Assembly (NCBI RefSeq): GCF_900101115.1
Contig: NZ_FNFU01000001.1
Coordinates: forward strand, 248,001-312,000
Reading direction: 5' to 3'
DNA: 64,000 nt
Origin: Cryobacterium psychrotolerans
GTDB lineage: Bacteria; Actinomycetota; Actinomycetes; Actinomycetales; Microbacteriaceae
Positions 8,079-15,639 of the stretch are shown here, one piece after another (positions within the stretch are counted from its first letter, which is position 1; every line of letters starts with the position of its first letter). The translations under genes were made by a program, and so were the position numbers. Under the pieces are notes generated by a model. It ran no database searches. It saw nothing but the letters and a program-made list of their open reading frames with translations, and was not told the origin of the DNA.

Positions 8079-8132
8079 GATGTGGATGTGGATGTGGATG
8101 TGGATGTGGATGTGGGCGTGGGCGTGGGCGTG
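8079..8132. repeat. Hexanucleotide microsatellite (GATGTG)6(GGCGTG)3
   Basis: Six exact GATGTG units (8079-8114) run directly into three GGCGTG units (8115-8132). It lies in the non-coding gap between the convergent oxidase and desaturase genes. The two unit types differ by one base change (A to G) plus one (T to C), so one array probably arose from the other. No gene uses it. Confidence 0.9.
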
Positions 8133-8140
8133 CCAACGAG

Positions 8141-8170
8141 AAAGGCCGCCTCCCCGGAGGGAAACGGCCT
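8141..8170 (-). terminator. Rho-independent-like terminator of the desaturase gene
   Basis: On the minus strand, an outer AGGCCG/CGGCCT stem (8143-8148 with 8165-8170) encloses a CCTCC/GGAGG stem with a two-base loop. The hairpin is followed by TTTCTC. It begins 38 bases behind the desaturase stop codon at 8209. Confidence 0.65.
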
Positions 8171-8208
8171 GACTCGCTCGGGCACCGGGTACGGCGCCGG
8201 ATGCCGTT

Positions 8209-9309
8209 CTAGCGGTGGTGGAACCGGGCGACCATCGGGCAGTCGAACGGGTCGCGTGCCGCCAGGCCGACCTTGTTGAGGTAGCGAATGACGATGCCGT
8301 AGGACTCGAGGATCGACGTCTCCGTGTAGAGGATGTTGTGCGATTCGCAGTATTCCTTGGTGATTTCCTGCGCCTTGCGGAGGTGCGGCCTGGCCATGTT
8401 CGGGAACAGGTGGTGCTCTACCTGGTAGTTGAGCCCGCCCATGAACGTGTCCATGACGGTGCCGCCGCGGATGTTGCGCGAGGTGAGCACCTGGCGACGC
8501 AGGAAGTCGACCTTGCTGTCGTGCGGCAGCATCGGCATGCCCTTGTGGTTGGGCGCGAACGAGGCGCCCATGTACACGCCGAACACGGCCAGCTGCACGC
8601 CGATGAAGGCGAACGCCATGCCGAGCGGCAGGAAGTAGAAGATCACGGCGACGTAGGCCACGATGCGGGTGGTGAGCATCGAGATCTCGAGCCAGCGCTT
8701 GTCGACCTTCTTGCGGCCGAAGACCGTCTTGAAGCCGTGGATGTGCAGGTTGATGCCCTCGAGCATCAGCAGCGGGAAGAACGCGTAACCCTGCTTGCGG
8801 GTGAGGAACGAGGTGATCCAGTTGACCTTCGCGGCGTCTTCCTCGCGGAAGACGATCACGTCCGGATCGATGTCCGGGTCCTTGCCGATCACGTTGGGCT
8901 GCGCGTGGTGGCGGCTGTGCTTGTTCATCCACCAGGCGTAGCTGATGCCGACGAAGAGGTTCGCGAGGATGCGGCCGGCGCGGTCATTCGCGGGGCCGGA
9001 TTCGAACACCTGGCGGTGCGAGGCCTCATGGGCCAGGAACGCGAACTGGGTGAGGATGATGCCGAGCACGCCGGCGATGATCAGCTGGAACCAACTGTCG
9101 CCGAGCAGGACGAAACCGGTGATGGCTCCGCCGAGCGCGACCATGAGGATCGAGAAGACCAGCCAGTAGAAACCGGTGGCCCGCTTCAGCAGCCCGAGGT
9201 TGCGCACGGTGTGCAGCAGCGACGAATACTCGGTGGTGGGGTTCTTCGAATCGCCACCCCGGCGGGTCTTGAGGATGCGCACCGTAGGTGCGGCAATTGC
9301 TTCCGACAT
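8209..9309 (-). CDS. Membrane fatty-acid (acyl-CoA) desaturase
   Basis: A 366-residue di-iron membrane desaturase. The three histidine boxes are HEASH, HSRHH and the late QVEHHLFP, which belong to the acyl-lipid/acyl-CoA desaturase family that contains mycobacterial DesA3-like and front-end-type enzymes. Hydrophobic pairs flank the boxes (GFYWLVFSILMVALGGAITG and so on). It introduces a cis double bond into membrane fatty acids, typically for cold adaptation; the position cannot be deduced. Start at 9309 (MSEAIAAPTV) is chosen over an in-frame ATG 15 codons upstream. A dyad and a -10-like TAGAAT lie upstream. Confidence 0.92.
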   Translation of the reverse strand: MSEAIAAPTVRILKTRRGGDSKNPTTEYSSLLHTVRNLGLLKRATGFYWLVFSILMVALGGAITGFVLLGDSWFQLIIAGVLGIILTQFAFLAHEASHRQVFESGPANDRAGRILANLFVGISYAWWMNKHSRHHAQPNVIGKDPDIDPDVIVFREEDAAKVNWITSFLTRKQGYAFFPLLMLEGINLHIHGFKTVFGRKKVDKRWLEISMLTTRIVAYVAVIFYFLPLGMAFAFIGVQLAVFGVYMGASFAPNHKGMPMLPHDSKVDFLRRQVLTSRNIRGGTVMDTFMGGLNYQVEHHLFPNMARPHLRKAQEITKEYCESHNILYTETSILESYGIVIRYLNKVGLAARDPFDCPMVARFHHR

Positions 9310-9378
9310 AGGGCCTTTGTTTGTTTCTTGACTTCCCAGCCGCGGATTGAGCAATTACTCGCAGAACAGATACCGATC

Positions 9379-9384
9379 ATTCTA
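9379..9384 (-). promoter_or_regulatory. Possible -10 element (TAGAAT) of the desaturase
   Basis: Would give a leader of about 60 bases. There is no good -35 at the expected place (9402-9407 reads ccggtt on the minus strand), so activation by a regulator is possible. Confidence 0.35.
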
Positions 9385-9391
9385 CGCGAGC

Positions 9392-9407
9392 CACCCCCCG
9401 AAACCGG
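9392..9407 (-). terminator. GC hairpin behind the mannosyltransferase gene
   Basis: CCCCCG-AAAC-CGGGGG is a 6-bp hairpin in the gap between the PMT stop (9480) and the desaturase start. No T-run follows. It may end PMT transcription, but the evidence is weak. Confidence 0.3.
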
Positions 9408-9435
9408 GGGAACTCACACTGGATTCCCAGTCGCT

Positions 9436-9455
9436 ATATGCCCGAGGCGGCATAT
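9436..9455. promoter_or_regulatory. Operator-like dyad upstream of the desaturase
   Basis: atatgcc (9436-9442) and ggcatat (9449-9455) form a perfect 7-bp inverted repeat with a 6-base spacer. It is AT-rich at its ends in an otherwise GC-rich genome. It lies about 50 bases upstream of the proposed -10, which would suit a TetR-like or other dimeric regulator. Confidence 0.4.
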
Positions 9456-9479
9456 GTCCCCGTGGAACAGGGGGCAGGA

Positions 9480-11030
9480 TCAGCGCCAGCTCGGGAGCCA
9501 GATATGCAGCTGCCAGAACAGGAACGGGGTCTGCATTCCGGTCCAGAGCGGGTAGAAAAAGGCGCTCACCAGCGCCGCCATGGCGAGGAAGATCACCACG
9601 ACCCGGATGCCCGCCAACCGTCGCCGGGCGGCCCGCTCCTCGTCCGCCACCGGCGCCCCGTCCGAACCGCGCGGCTCGCCCAGCAGCAGCCCGATCACGA
9701 AGGTCAGCCCGAGGATCAGGTACGGCTCGAACGCGATCGTGTAGAACTGGAAAACCGTGCGGTTCAGGTACATCAGCCAGGGCAGGTACCCGGCGGCCAG
9801 GCCGGTCAGGATGAGGCCGACCCGCCACTGCCGGTACCGGGCCAGCCGGTAGACCAGGTAGAACGCGGCAAGGGTCGCCGCCCACCAGATGATCGGATTG
9901 CCGATTCCCGTGATCGCCTCGGCGCAGCTGGTGAACCCGCAGCCGTTCTCGCCGACGGACGACGAACGGAAGTACATGCTCGTCGGCCGGATCATGAACA
10001 GCCAGGTGAGCGGGTTCGCCTGGTAGGGATGGGGCGTTTCGACATTCACGTGGTAGCCGTACGCGGCCACCTGGTAATGCCAGAAGCTCTGCAGGGGGAG
10101 CGGCACCCACGAGAACGCGCCCGTCCACGCCGCCCCCGCGGTTTCCGCCCAGTCCCGGTAGTAGCCGCCCCGGGTGACGAACCAGCCGGTCCAGGATGCG
10201 AGGAACGTGGCGGCCGCGACCGGGACCAGCAGCAGGAAATTCGCCGGGGCCTGCTTGAGCAGGGCCGCGCTCAGCCAGAACGGCACCCCGGCCGGGCGGC
10301 GGGCGAGGGCGTCGACGACCACGACGTAGACGCCGAATGCGGCGAGGAAGTAGAAGCCCGACCACTTGACCGAGCTGGTCAGGCCGAACGCGAGGCCGGC
10401 GGCGAGCAGCCACGGCCGCCACCACAGCGTCGGGCCCCACGCCGGTTCGACGCCGGCGTCCCGGCGCCGGGCCAGCGAGGCTGCCAGCCGGGCCGCGTGC
10501 CAGTCCCGGTCGAGCAACACCGCGCCGAAGCCGAGCAGCGCGAAGAACATCACCGAGTTGTCCAGCAGGGCGACCCGCGACATCACGATCGCGTGCCCGT
10601 CGATGGCGAGGAGGAACCCGGCGATCAGCATCAGCACGGTGGAGCCGAAGAGCCGGCGGGCGATCAGCATCAGCACGGCGACCGCGAGCACGCCGATCAG
10701 GGCGGTCACGATGCGCCAGCCCCAGCTGCTGTCGGCGCCCCAGAAGGCCATGCCGAGGGCGATCAGCCATTTGCCCAGCGGCGGATGCACGACGAAGGAC
10801 GGATCCGAGAGGAAGATGTTCGCCTGCCCGGCGGCGAAGAGGGCGTCGGCCTTGTCCGGCCAGGTCGACTCGTAGCCGTTGTTGAACAGCGTCCAGGCAT
10901 CCTTCACGTAGAAGGTCTCGTCGAAGACGAGCTCGCGAGGGTGTCCCAGGTTCCAGAGTCGCAGGATAGCCGCCAGAACGAGGACGGCGAGGGGCCCGGC
11001 CCAGCGGAACCAGCGGCTAGTAGCGAGCAC
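9480..11030 (-). CDS. pmt: Protein O-mannosyltransferase (dolichyl-phosphate-mannose-type, GT39)
   Basis: A 516-residue polytopic membrane enzyme that transfers mannose from polyprenyl-phosphate-mannose to Ser/Thr of secreted proteins. Motifs: the catalytic acidic pair in RELVFDETFYVKD on the first external loop, HPPLGKWLIALGM, and IDGHAIVMSRVALLDNSVMFF. About eleven hydrophobic segments follow, ending in LFWQLHIWLPSW. Start is GTG at 11030, supported by TACGAT exactly six bases upstream; no ATG is in frame nearby. It is divergent from rsmI with 55 bases between, an arrangement often seen in actinobacteria. Possible targets in this window are the Thr-Pro linkers of the proteins at 2367, 42347 and 46302. 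Confidence 0.92.
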   Translation of the reverse strand: MLATSRWFRWAGPLAVLVLAAILRLWNLGHPRELVFDETFYVKDAWTLFNNGYESTWPDKADALFAAGQANIFLSDPSFVVHPPLGKWLIALGMAFWGADSSWGWRIVTALIGVLAVAVLMLIARRLFGSTVLMLIAGFLLAIDGHAIVMSRVALLDNSVMFFALLGFGAVLLDRDWHAARLAASLARRRDAGVEPAWGPTLWWRPWLLAAGLAFGLTSSVKWSGFYFLAAFGVYVVVVDALARRPAGVPFWLSAALLKQAPANFLLLVPVAAATFLASWTGWFVTRGGYYRDWAETAGAAWTGAFSWVPLPLQSFWHYQVAAYGYHVNVETPHPYQANPLTWLFMIRPTSMYFRSSSVGENGCGFTSCAEAITGIGNPIIWWAATLAAFYLVYRLARYRQWRVGLILTGLAAGYLPWLMYLNRTVFQFYTIAFEPYLILGLTFVIGLLLGEPRGSDGAPVADEERAARRRLAGIRVVVIFLAMAALVSAFFYPLWTGMQTPFLFWQLHIWLPSWR

Positions 11031-11036
11031 CTGACC

Positions 11037-11042
11037 ATCGTA
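11037..11042 (-). promoter_or_regulatory. -10 element (TACGAT) of the mannosyltransferase, leaderless type
   Basis: Six bases (GGTCAG) separate the hexamer from the GTG at 11030. This spacing decides the start codon. Confidence 0.5.
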
Positions 11043-11073
11043 GTGATCGGCCGCACGGGTGACCGGAGGCTGA

Positions 11074-11079
11074 GAGAAT
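11074..11079 (+). promoter_or_regulatory. -10 element (GAGAAT) of rsmI, leaderless type
   Basis: Six bases (GGGACC) lie between the hexamer and the ATG at 11086. The two divergent -10 elements are 31 bases apart, so the two promoters must share or overlap their upstream parts. Confidence 0.5.
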
Positions 11080-11085
11080 GGGACC

Positions 11086-11949
11086 ATGATCATCCTCGCC
11101 GCCACGCCCATCGGAAACCTCGGGGACGTGACCACGCGCCTGGTCGAGGCCCTCAGTACCACGACGGTCATCGCGTCGGAGGACACCCGGGTCACCGTGC
11201 ACCTGCTCAAGGCGCTCGGCATCGAGAACCGGCCGAAGCTGATCAGCCTGCACGACCACAACGAGCGCGGCAAGGCGGCCGAACTCGTCGAGCTCGCCCG
11301 GGACACCGACATCCTCGTGCTCAGCGACGCGGGGATGCCCACCGTGTCCGATCCCGGCTTCCACCTGGTGGATGCCGCGGCCCAGGCCGGCGTCACCGTC
11401 ACGGCCCTGCCCGGTCCCTCCGCCGTGCTCACCGCCCTGGCCGTCTCCGGCCTGCCCACCGACCGGTTCACCTTCGAGGGGTTCCTGCCTCGCAAACACG
11501 GCGAACGCGTCGGAGCCCTGCGCGAACTCGCCGCCGAGCGGCGTACCATGGTGTTCTTCGAGTCGGCGAAGCGGCTGGCCGCGTCGCTGACCGACCTCCA
11601 GGCCACGCTCGGCGCCGATCGCCGCGTCGTCGTCTGCCGCGAGCTCACCAAGTTCTTCGAAGAGGTCAAGCGGGGAACCGCCGCCGAGCTCGCCGAGTGG
11701 GCGGCGGCGGGCGTCAAGGGCGAAATCTGCATCGTCGTCGCGGGCGCCCCGGCCCGGGTCCTCGACCTGGAGACCGGCGTGGCCGAGGTCCACGCCCTGG
11801 TCGCGGCCGGCGCCCGGCTCAAGGATGCCGCCGCCGACGTGTCCGCGGCATCCGGCCTGGGCAAGCGCGACCTGTACGAGGCGGCGCTCACCCGGAAGAC
11901 CCCCGCGCCCTCCCGCAACGCGGAATACCCGACCCTCCCCAACCGTTAA
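11086..11949 (+). CDS. rsmI: 16S rRNA (cytidine(1402)-2'-O)-methyltransferase
   Basis: A 287-residue tetrapyrrole-methylase-fold enzyme that 2'-O-methylates C1402 of 16S rRNA in the decoding centre. Seen: the N-terminus IILAATPIGNLGDVTTRLVEAL, IASEDTRVTVHLLKALGI, LVLSDAGMPTVSDPG, GPSAVLTALAVSGLPTDRFTFEGFLP, and the E-R-C..RELTKFFEE motif. The C-terminal segment ..GKRDLYEAAL is the small domain of the family. No Shine-Dalgarno is present. It is the only member of its transcription unit unless the oxidoreductase 34 bases downstream is co-transcribed. Confidence 0.95.
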   Translation: MIILAATPIGNLGDVTTRLVEALSTTTVIASEDTRVTVHLLKALGIENRPKLISLHDHNERGKAAELVELARDTDILVLSDAGMPTVSDPGFHLVDAAAQAGVTVTALPGPSAVLTALAVSGLPTDRFTFEGFLPRKHGERVGALRELAAERRTMVFFESAKRLAASLTDLQATLGADRRVVVCRELTKFFEEVKRGTAAELAEWAAAGVKGEICIVVAGAPARVLDLETGVAEVHALVAAGARLKDAAADVSAASGLGKRDLYEAALTRKTPAPSRNAEYPTLPNR

Positions 11950-11983
11950 CACTGCTAAGAAACAGCTAATGGGGTGAGGGTCA

Positions 11984-13090
11984 GTGGCGCACGAACACAG
12001 TGATAGTGATGCCGGGGAAGACGTTGCCGAGGCCCGATCCGTGAGATTTTCCCGCTACGGCGGACCGGAGGTTCTGGACGTTGTCCGGACCGACGTCCCC
12101 GTGCCGGGTGCCGGCGAAGTGGTGGTCGGGGTTGTAGCAGCGGGGCTCAATCCCGTGGAGACCAGCATTCGGGAAGGCCGCTTGCAGACGAAGTGGCCCG
12201 CTAGGTTTCCTGCGGGGCAGGGAAGCGACTTCGCCGGCCTGATCGCCGGCGTCGGCCCTCACCCCGAAGTCGCACAGGACCGGGCCGGAGCAGGCCCGCG
12301 CTGGCGGGTCGGCGATGCCGTGCTCGGGCACACCGTCCGCGGGGCACAGGCCAGTTTTGTCCGGGTGCCCGTGGCCGCCATCATCCCCAAGCCCGAACGG
12401 CTCTCCTGGGAGGTGGCCGGCAGCCTGTACACGGCGGCGGTCACCGCCTGGCACGCCGTGCAGGCGGCGAACCCGCAGCCGGGCTCCACCGTGCTCGTGC
12501 ACGCCGCTGCCGGGGGCGTGGGCGGGATCGCCGCCCAACTCGCGAAGCTCCGCGGCGCGACCGTGATCGGCACGGCCAGCCCGGAAAGCTTCGACCATCT
12601 CCGGCAGCTGGGCGTCATCCCGGTGCAGTACGGCCCGGGCCTCGAGGAGCGACTGGCCCGGATCGCGCCGGACGGTGTCGACGCCGAGCTCGACCACCGC
12701 GGCTACGACGCGATCGCTACCGTCGACTCGGCCAACGAGGACGACATGGCCGTGCTGGCGAAAGTCGCCGACCTGGTCGCGGACCGGCAGGTCGTCGTCC
12801 CGGTGGCCGCGATCTACCCCTTCGACGAGGTGCAGGATGCCTACCGCGAACTGGAGATCGGCCATGCCCACGGCAAGATCGTGCTCAGCCTGCACCCGGT
12901 GGGCTACCCGCACCAGAAGGTTCACGGCATCGATGTGAGGGAGAGCGAGGCGACCAGGGACCGCCCCGACCGGGAGCCGGCGCCGCCGGCCCACGAGGTG
13001 CTCCCGCCGGTCTTCGGGCACCCGCATCACCAGGGCCATCCCCCGGATCGCTCCGTCCCGACGGACCCCGATCGGGATCTCGCGGAGTAA
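11984..13090 (+). CDS. Zinc-independent quinone oxidoreductase (MDR superfamily), atypical
   Basis: A 368-residue NADP-dependent oxidoreductase. The catalytic domain has RYGGPEVLDVV, AAGLNPVETSIREG and GSDFAGLIAGVG. The nucleotide domain has STVLVHAAAGGVGGIAAQLAKLRGATVIGTAS. It ends AYRELEIGHAHGKIVLSL, where family members usually stop. Two oddities appear. The stretch from VDAELDHRG to YDAIATVDS is shorter than in relatives, as if about 35 residues of the Rossmann domain were missing. A further 55-residue tail rich in Pro, His and Asp follows the normal end. Start is GTG at 11984. Activity is uncertain because of the shortened domain. Confidence 0.75.
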   Translation: MAHEHSDSDAGEDVAEARSVRFSRYGGPEVLDVVRTDVPVPGAGEVVVGVVAAGLNPVETSIREGRLQTKWPARFPAGQGSDFAGLIAGVGPHPEVAQDRAGAGPRWRVGDAVLGHTVRGAQASFVRVPVAAIIPKPERLSWEVAGSLYTAAVTAWHAVQAANPQPGSTVLVHAAAGGVGGIAAQLAKLRGATVIGTASPESFDHLRQLGVIPVQYGPGLEERLARIAPDGVDAELDHRGYDAIATVDSANEDDMAVLAKVADLVADRQVVVPVAAIYPFDEVQDAYRELEIGHAHGKIVLSLHPVGYPHQKVHGIDVRESEATRDRPDREPAPPAHEVLPPVFGHPHHQGHPPDRSVPTDPDRDLAE

Positions 13091-13118
13091 CACGCCCGGC
13101 GGCATCCGCTGCTCCCCG

Positions 13119-13124
13119 TAGGAT
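13119..13124 (+). promoter_or_regulatory. -10 element (TAGGAT) of metG, leaderless type
   Basis: TAGGAT, then GTCAGC, then the ATG at 13131. A clean example of the six-base spacing. Confidence 0.6.
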
Positions 13125-13130
13125 GTCAGC

Positions 13131-14693
13131 ATGTCCGACGGCTCTTCCTTTTACATCACCACGCCCATTTTCTACGTGAATGATGTCCCACACATCGGAC
13201 ACGCGTACACGGAAGTGGCCGCCGATGTGCTCGCGCGCTGGCACCGCCAGTCCGGTGACGACACCTGGCTGCTCACCGGCACCGACGAGCACGGGCAGAA
13301 AATCCTGCGCACCGCAACGGCTAACGGCGTCACGCCCAAGGCCTGGGCGGACCGCCTCGTGGAAACAGCCTGGAAGCCGTTGCTGAAGACCGTGGACATC
13401 GCCAACGACGATTTCATCCGCACCACGGACGTGCGCCACGAGGTGAACGCGCAGAAGTTCCTGCAGCACCTCTTCGACGCCGGACACATCTATACCGGCG
13501 AGTACGAGGGCTACTACTGCGTCGGCTGCGAGGAGTACAAGCAGCCCAGCGACCTGGTCGACGGCACCGGCGAGTTCGCCGGTCAGCCGGTGTGCGCCAT
13601 CCACTCGAAGCCGGTCGAACTGCTGCACGAGAAGAACTACTTCTTCCGGATGAGCACCTTCACCCAGCCGCTGCTCGACCTGTACGAGAGCAACCCGAAC
13701 TTCGTGCAGCCCGAATCCGCGCGCAACGAGGTCATCTCCTTCGTCAAGCAGGGCCTCTCCGACCTGTCGATCTCCCGTTCCAGCTTCGACTGGGGCATCA
13801 AGGTGCCGTGGGACGAGAGCCACGTCGTCTACGTCTGGTTCGACGCGCTGCTGAACTACATCACCGCCGTCGGCTACGGCCAGGACGACGAGGAGTTCGC
13901 CCGCCGCTGGCCAGCCACGCACGTCGTGGGCAAGGACATCCTCCGCTTCCACGCCGTCATCTGGCCGGCCATGCTGCTCGCCGCCGGACTCCCCGTGCCC
14001 ACCCAGGTCTTCGGCCACGGCTGGCTGCTCGTGGGCGGCGAGAAGATGAGCAAGTCCAAGCTCACCGGCATCGCGCCGAGCCAGATCACCGAAACCTTCG
14101 GCTCGGACGCGTTCCGCTACTACTTCATGCGCGCCATCAGCTTCGGACAGGACGGCTCCTTCTCCTGGGAGGACCTCTCCGCCCGGTACCAGTCGGAACT
14201 GGCCAACGGATTCGGCAACCTCGCCTCCCGGGTGATCGCCATGGTCGTGCGCTACTGCGACGGAGAGATCCCCACGGCCGGCGAGTTCAGCCAGGCCGAC
14301 GAGCTGATCCGCGGCACCGAGCGGCGGGCGACGGCCGCCGCGATGGGGGCCATCGACCGGCTCGCCATCCACGAGGCCATCGCCGCGGTCTGGGAACTCG
14401 TCGACGAGCTCAACGGATACATCACCAGCCAGGAACCGTGGGCCCTCGCCAAGGACCCCGCCCAGCGGGACCGGCTCGACGCCGTGCTCTTCACCGCCGT
14501 TCGAGGCCTCGGCACCCTGGCCGTGCTGCTCTCGCCGGTCGTGCCGCAGGCCACCGCGAAGCTCTGGACCGCCCTCGGCGGCGACGGCGAGGTCGCGGAC
14601 CAGCGCATCGACCAGGCCTGGGAGTGGACCGGCGGCACCCACGTGTCTGCGCTCGAGGCACTCTTCCCGCGCATCGAGGCCACGGTTGGCTAA
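13131..14693 (+). CDS. metG: Methionyl-tRNA synthetase
   Basis: Charges tRNA-Met. The 520-residue class I enzyme shows the HIGH-type signature HIGHAYTEVAADVLARW and the GEKMSKSKLTGIAP loop. A zinc knuckle is formed by YYCVGCEEY and the partner PVCAIHSKP, which is the CxxC/CxxH form. The C-terminal anticodon-binding domain ends with LEALFPRIE. There is no extra tRNA-binding (EMAP) domain. The start has no Shine-Dalgarno but a -10 hexamer six bases upstream. It is followed by tatD (8-base overlap) and rsmA, the common actinobacterial order, so these three are one operon. Confidence 0.97.
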   Translation: MSDGSSFYITTPIFYVNDVPHIGHAYTEVAADVLARWHRQSGDDTWLLTGTDEHGQKILRTATANGVTPKAWADRLVETAWKPLLKTVDIANDDFIRTTDVRHEVNAQKFLQHLFDAGHIYTGEYEGYYCVGCEEYKQPSDLVDGTGEFAGQPVCAIHSKPVELLHEKNYFFRMSTFTQPLLDLYESNPNFVQPESARNEVISFVKQGLSDLSISRSSFDWGIKVPWDESHVVYVWFDALLNYITAVGYGQDDEEFARRWPATHVVGKDILRFHAVIWPAMLLAAGLPVPTQVFGHGWLLVGGEKMSKSKLTGIAPSQITETFGSDAFRYYFMRAISFGQDGSFSWEDLSARYQSELANGFGNLASRVIAMVVRYCDGEIPTAGEFSQADELIRGTERRATAAAMGAIDRLAIHEAIAAVWELVDELNGYITSQEPWALAKDPAQRDRLDAVLFTAVRGLGTLAVLLSPVVPQATAKLWTALGGDGEVADQRIDQAWEWTGGTHVSALEALFPRIEATVG

Positions 14694-15639
14694 CGCCGAT
14701 CCGGCCGCCCATGTGCGCCGGCGCGAGCAGACGAAGGGGCGCGACCTGAGCTACCCGCCGCTGCCCGAGCCGCTCGTCGTGGGCGTCTACGACAACCACA
14801 CCCACCTCGAAATCGCCGACGGCGAGAACTCGATCGACTTCAGGGAACACCTCGACCGGGCTTCCAGCGTCGGCGTGCGCGGCGTCATCCAGGTCGGCGG
14901 CGACCTGGAAACCTCGCGCTGGTCGGCCGAGACGGCGCTGCACGAACCGCGGATGCTCGCCGCCGTCGCCATCCACCCGAACGAGACCCCCGCCTACGAT
15001 GCCGCCGGCACGCTCGACGACGCGATCGCCGAAATCGACGAACTGGCATCCCGCCCCCGCGTCGTGGCGGTCGGCGAGACCGGGCTGGACTTCTTCCGCA
15101 CCGGCCCCGAGGGCCGTGCGGCGCAATACCGCTCGTTCGAGGCCCACATCGAAATCGCGAAGCGGCACAACCTGGCGCTGCAGATCCACGACCGCGACGC
15201 CCACGCCGAGGTCATCGCGACCCTGCTGCGGGTCGGCGCCCCCGAACGCACCGTCTTCCACTGCTTCTCCGGCGACGCCGAGATGGCACGCATCTGCACC
15301 GAGAACGGCTGGTACATGTCCTTCGCCGGCACGGTCACCTTCAAGAGCGCGGGCGACCTGCGCGAGGCGCTCGCGGTCGCGCCCCGCCAGCTCCTGCTCG
15401 CCGAGACGGATGCCCCGTTCCTCACCCCCGAACCCTTCCGAGGCCGCCCGAACGCCCCCTACCTGCTGCCGCACACGCTGCGCGCGATGGCCGCCCACCT
15501 CGAAACCGATGTCTCCCTGCTCGCCGCCCAAATCGCCTCCAACACCGAACTGGTCTACGGACGCTGGGATGCCGAACCGGTGACCGCGCCGCATGACCTC
15601 CCGCGCGGCGACGCCGGCCCCGTCGGCGGACTCGCATGA
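14686..15639 (+). CDS. tatD: TatD family metal-dependent hydrolase (DNase)
   Basis: A 317-residue TIM-barrel amidohydrolase-like protein with two-metal site residues: DNHTHLE, VAVGETGLDFF, LQIHDRDAH, VFHCFSGD and LLAETDAPFLTP. The family has Mg-dependent 3'-5' exonuclease or endonuclease activity. A 30-residue N-terminal extension precedes the barrel. Start TTG at 14686 lies within the end of metG and gives an 8-base overlap. The stop overlaps the ATG of rsmA (15636-15639). This is the conserved metG-tatD-rsmA arrangement. Confidence 0.92.
   Translation: MANADPAAHVRRREQTKGRDLSYPPLPEPLVVGVYDNHTHLEIADGENSIDFREHLDRASSVGVRGVIQVGGDLETSRWSAETALHEPRMLAAVAIHPNETPAYDAAGTLDDAIAEIDELASRPRVVAVGETGLDFFRTGPEGRAAQYRSFEAHIEIAKRHNLALQIHDRDAHAEVIATLLRVGAPERTVFHCFSGDAEMARICTENGWYMSFAGTVTFKSAGDLREALAVAPRQLLLAETDAPFLTPEPFRGRPNAPYLLPHTLRAMAAHLETDVSLLAAQIASNTELVYGRWDAEPVTAPHDLPRGDAGPVGGLA

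Noticed and set aside
8060-8279. The GATGTG array as coding sequence
   Set aside because: It gives Asp-Val, Trp-Met or Thr-Ser repeats depending on frame, but each frame lies outside the two clear genes and has no start or ribosome-binding site of its own.
11984-13090. Frameshift or sequencing error in the quinone oxidoreductase
   Set aside because: The frame stays consistent through both domains and the tail. A missing block of whole codons fits better than a frameshift.
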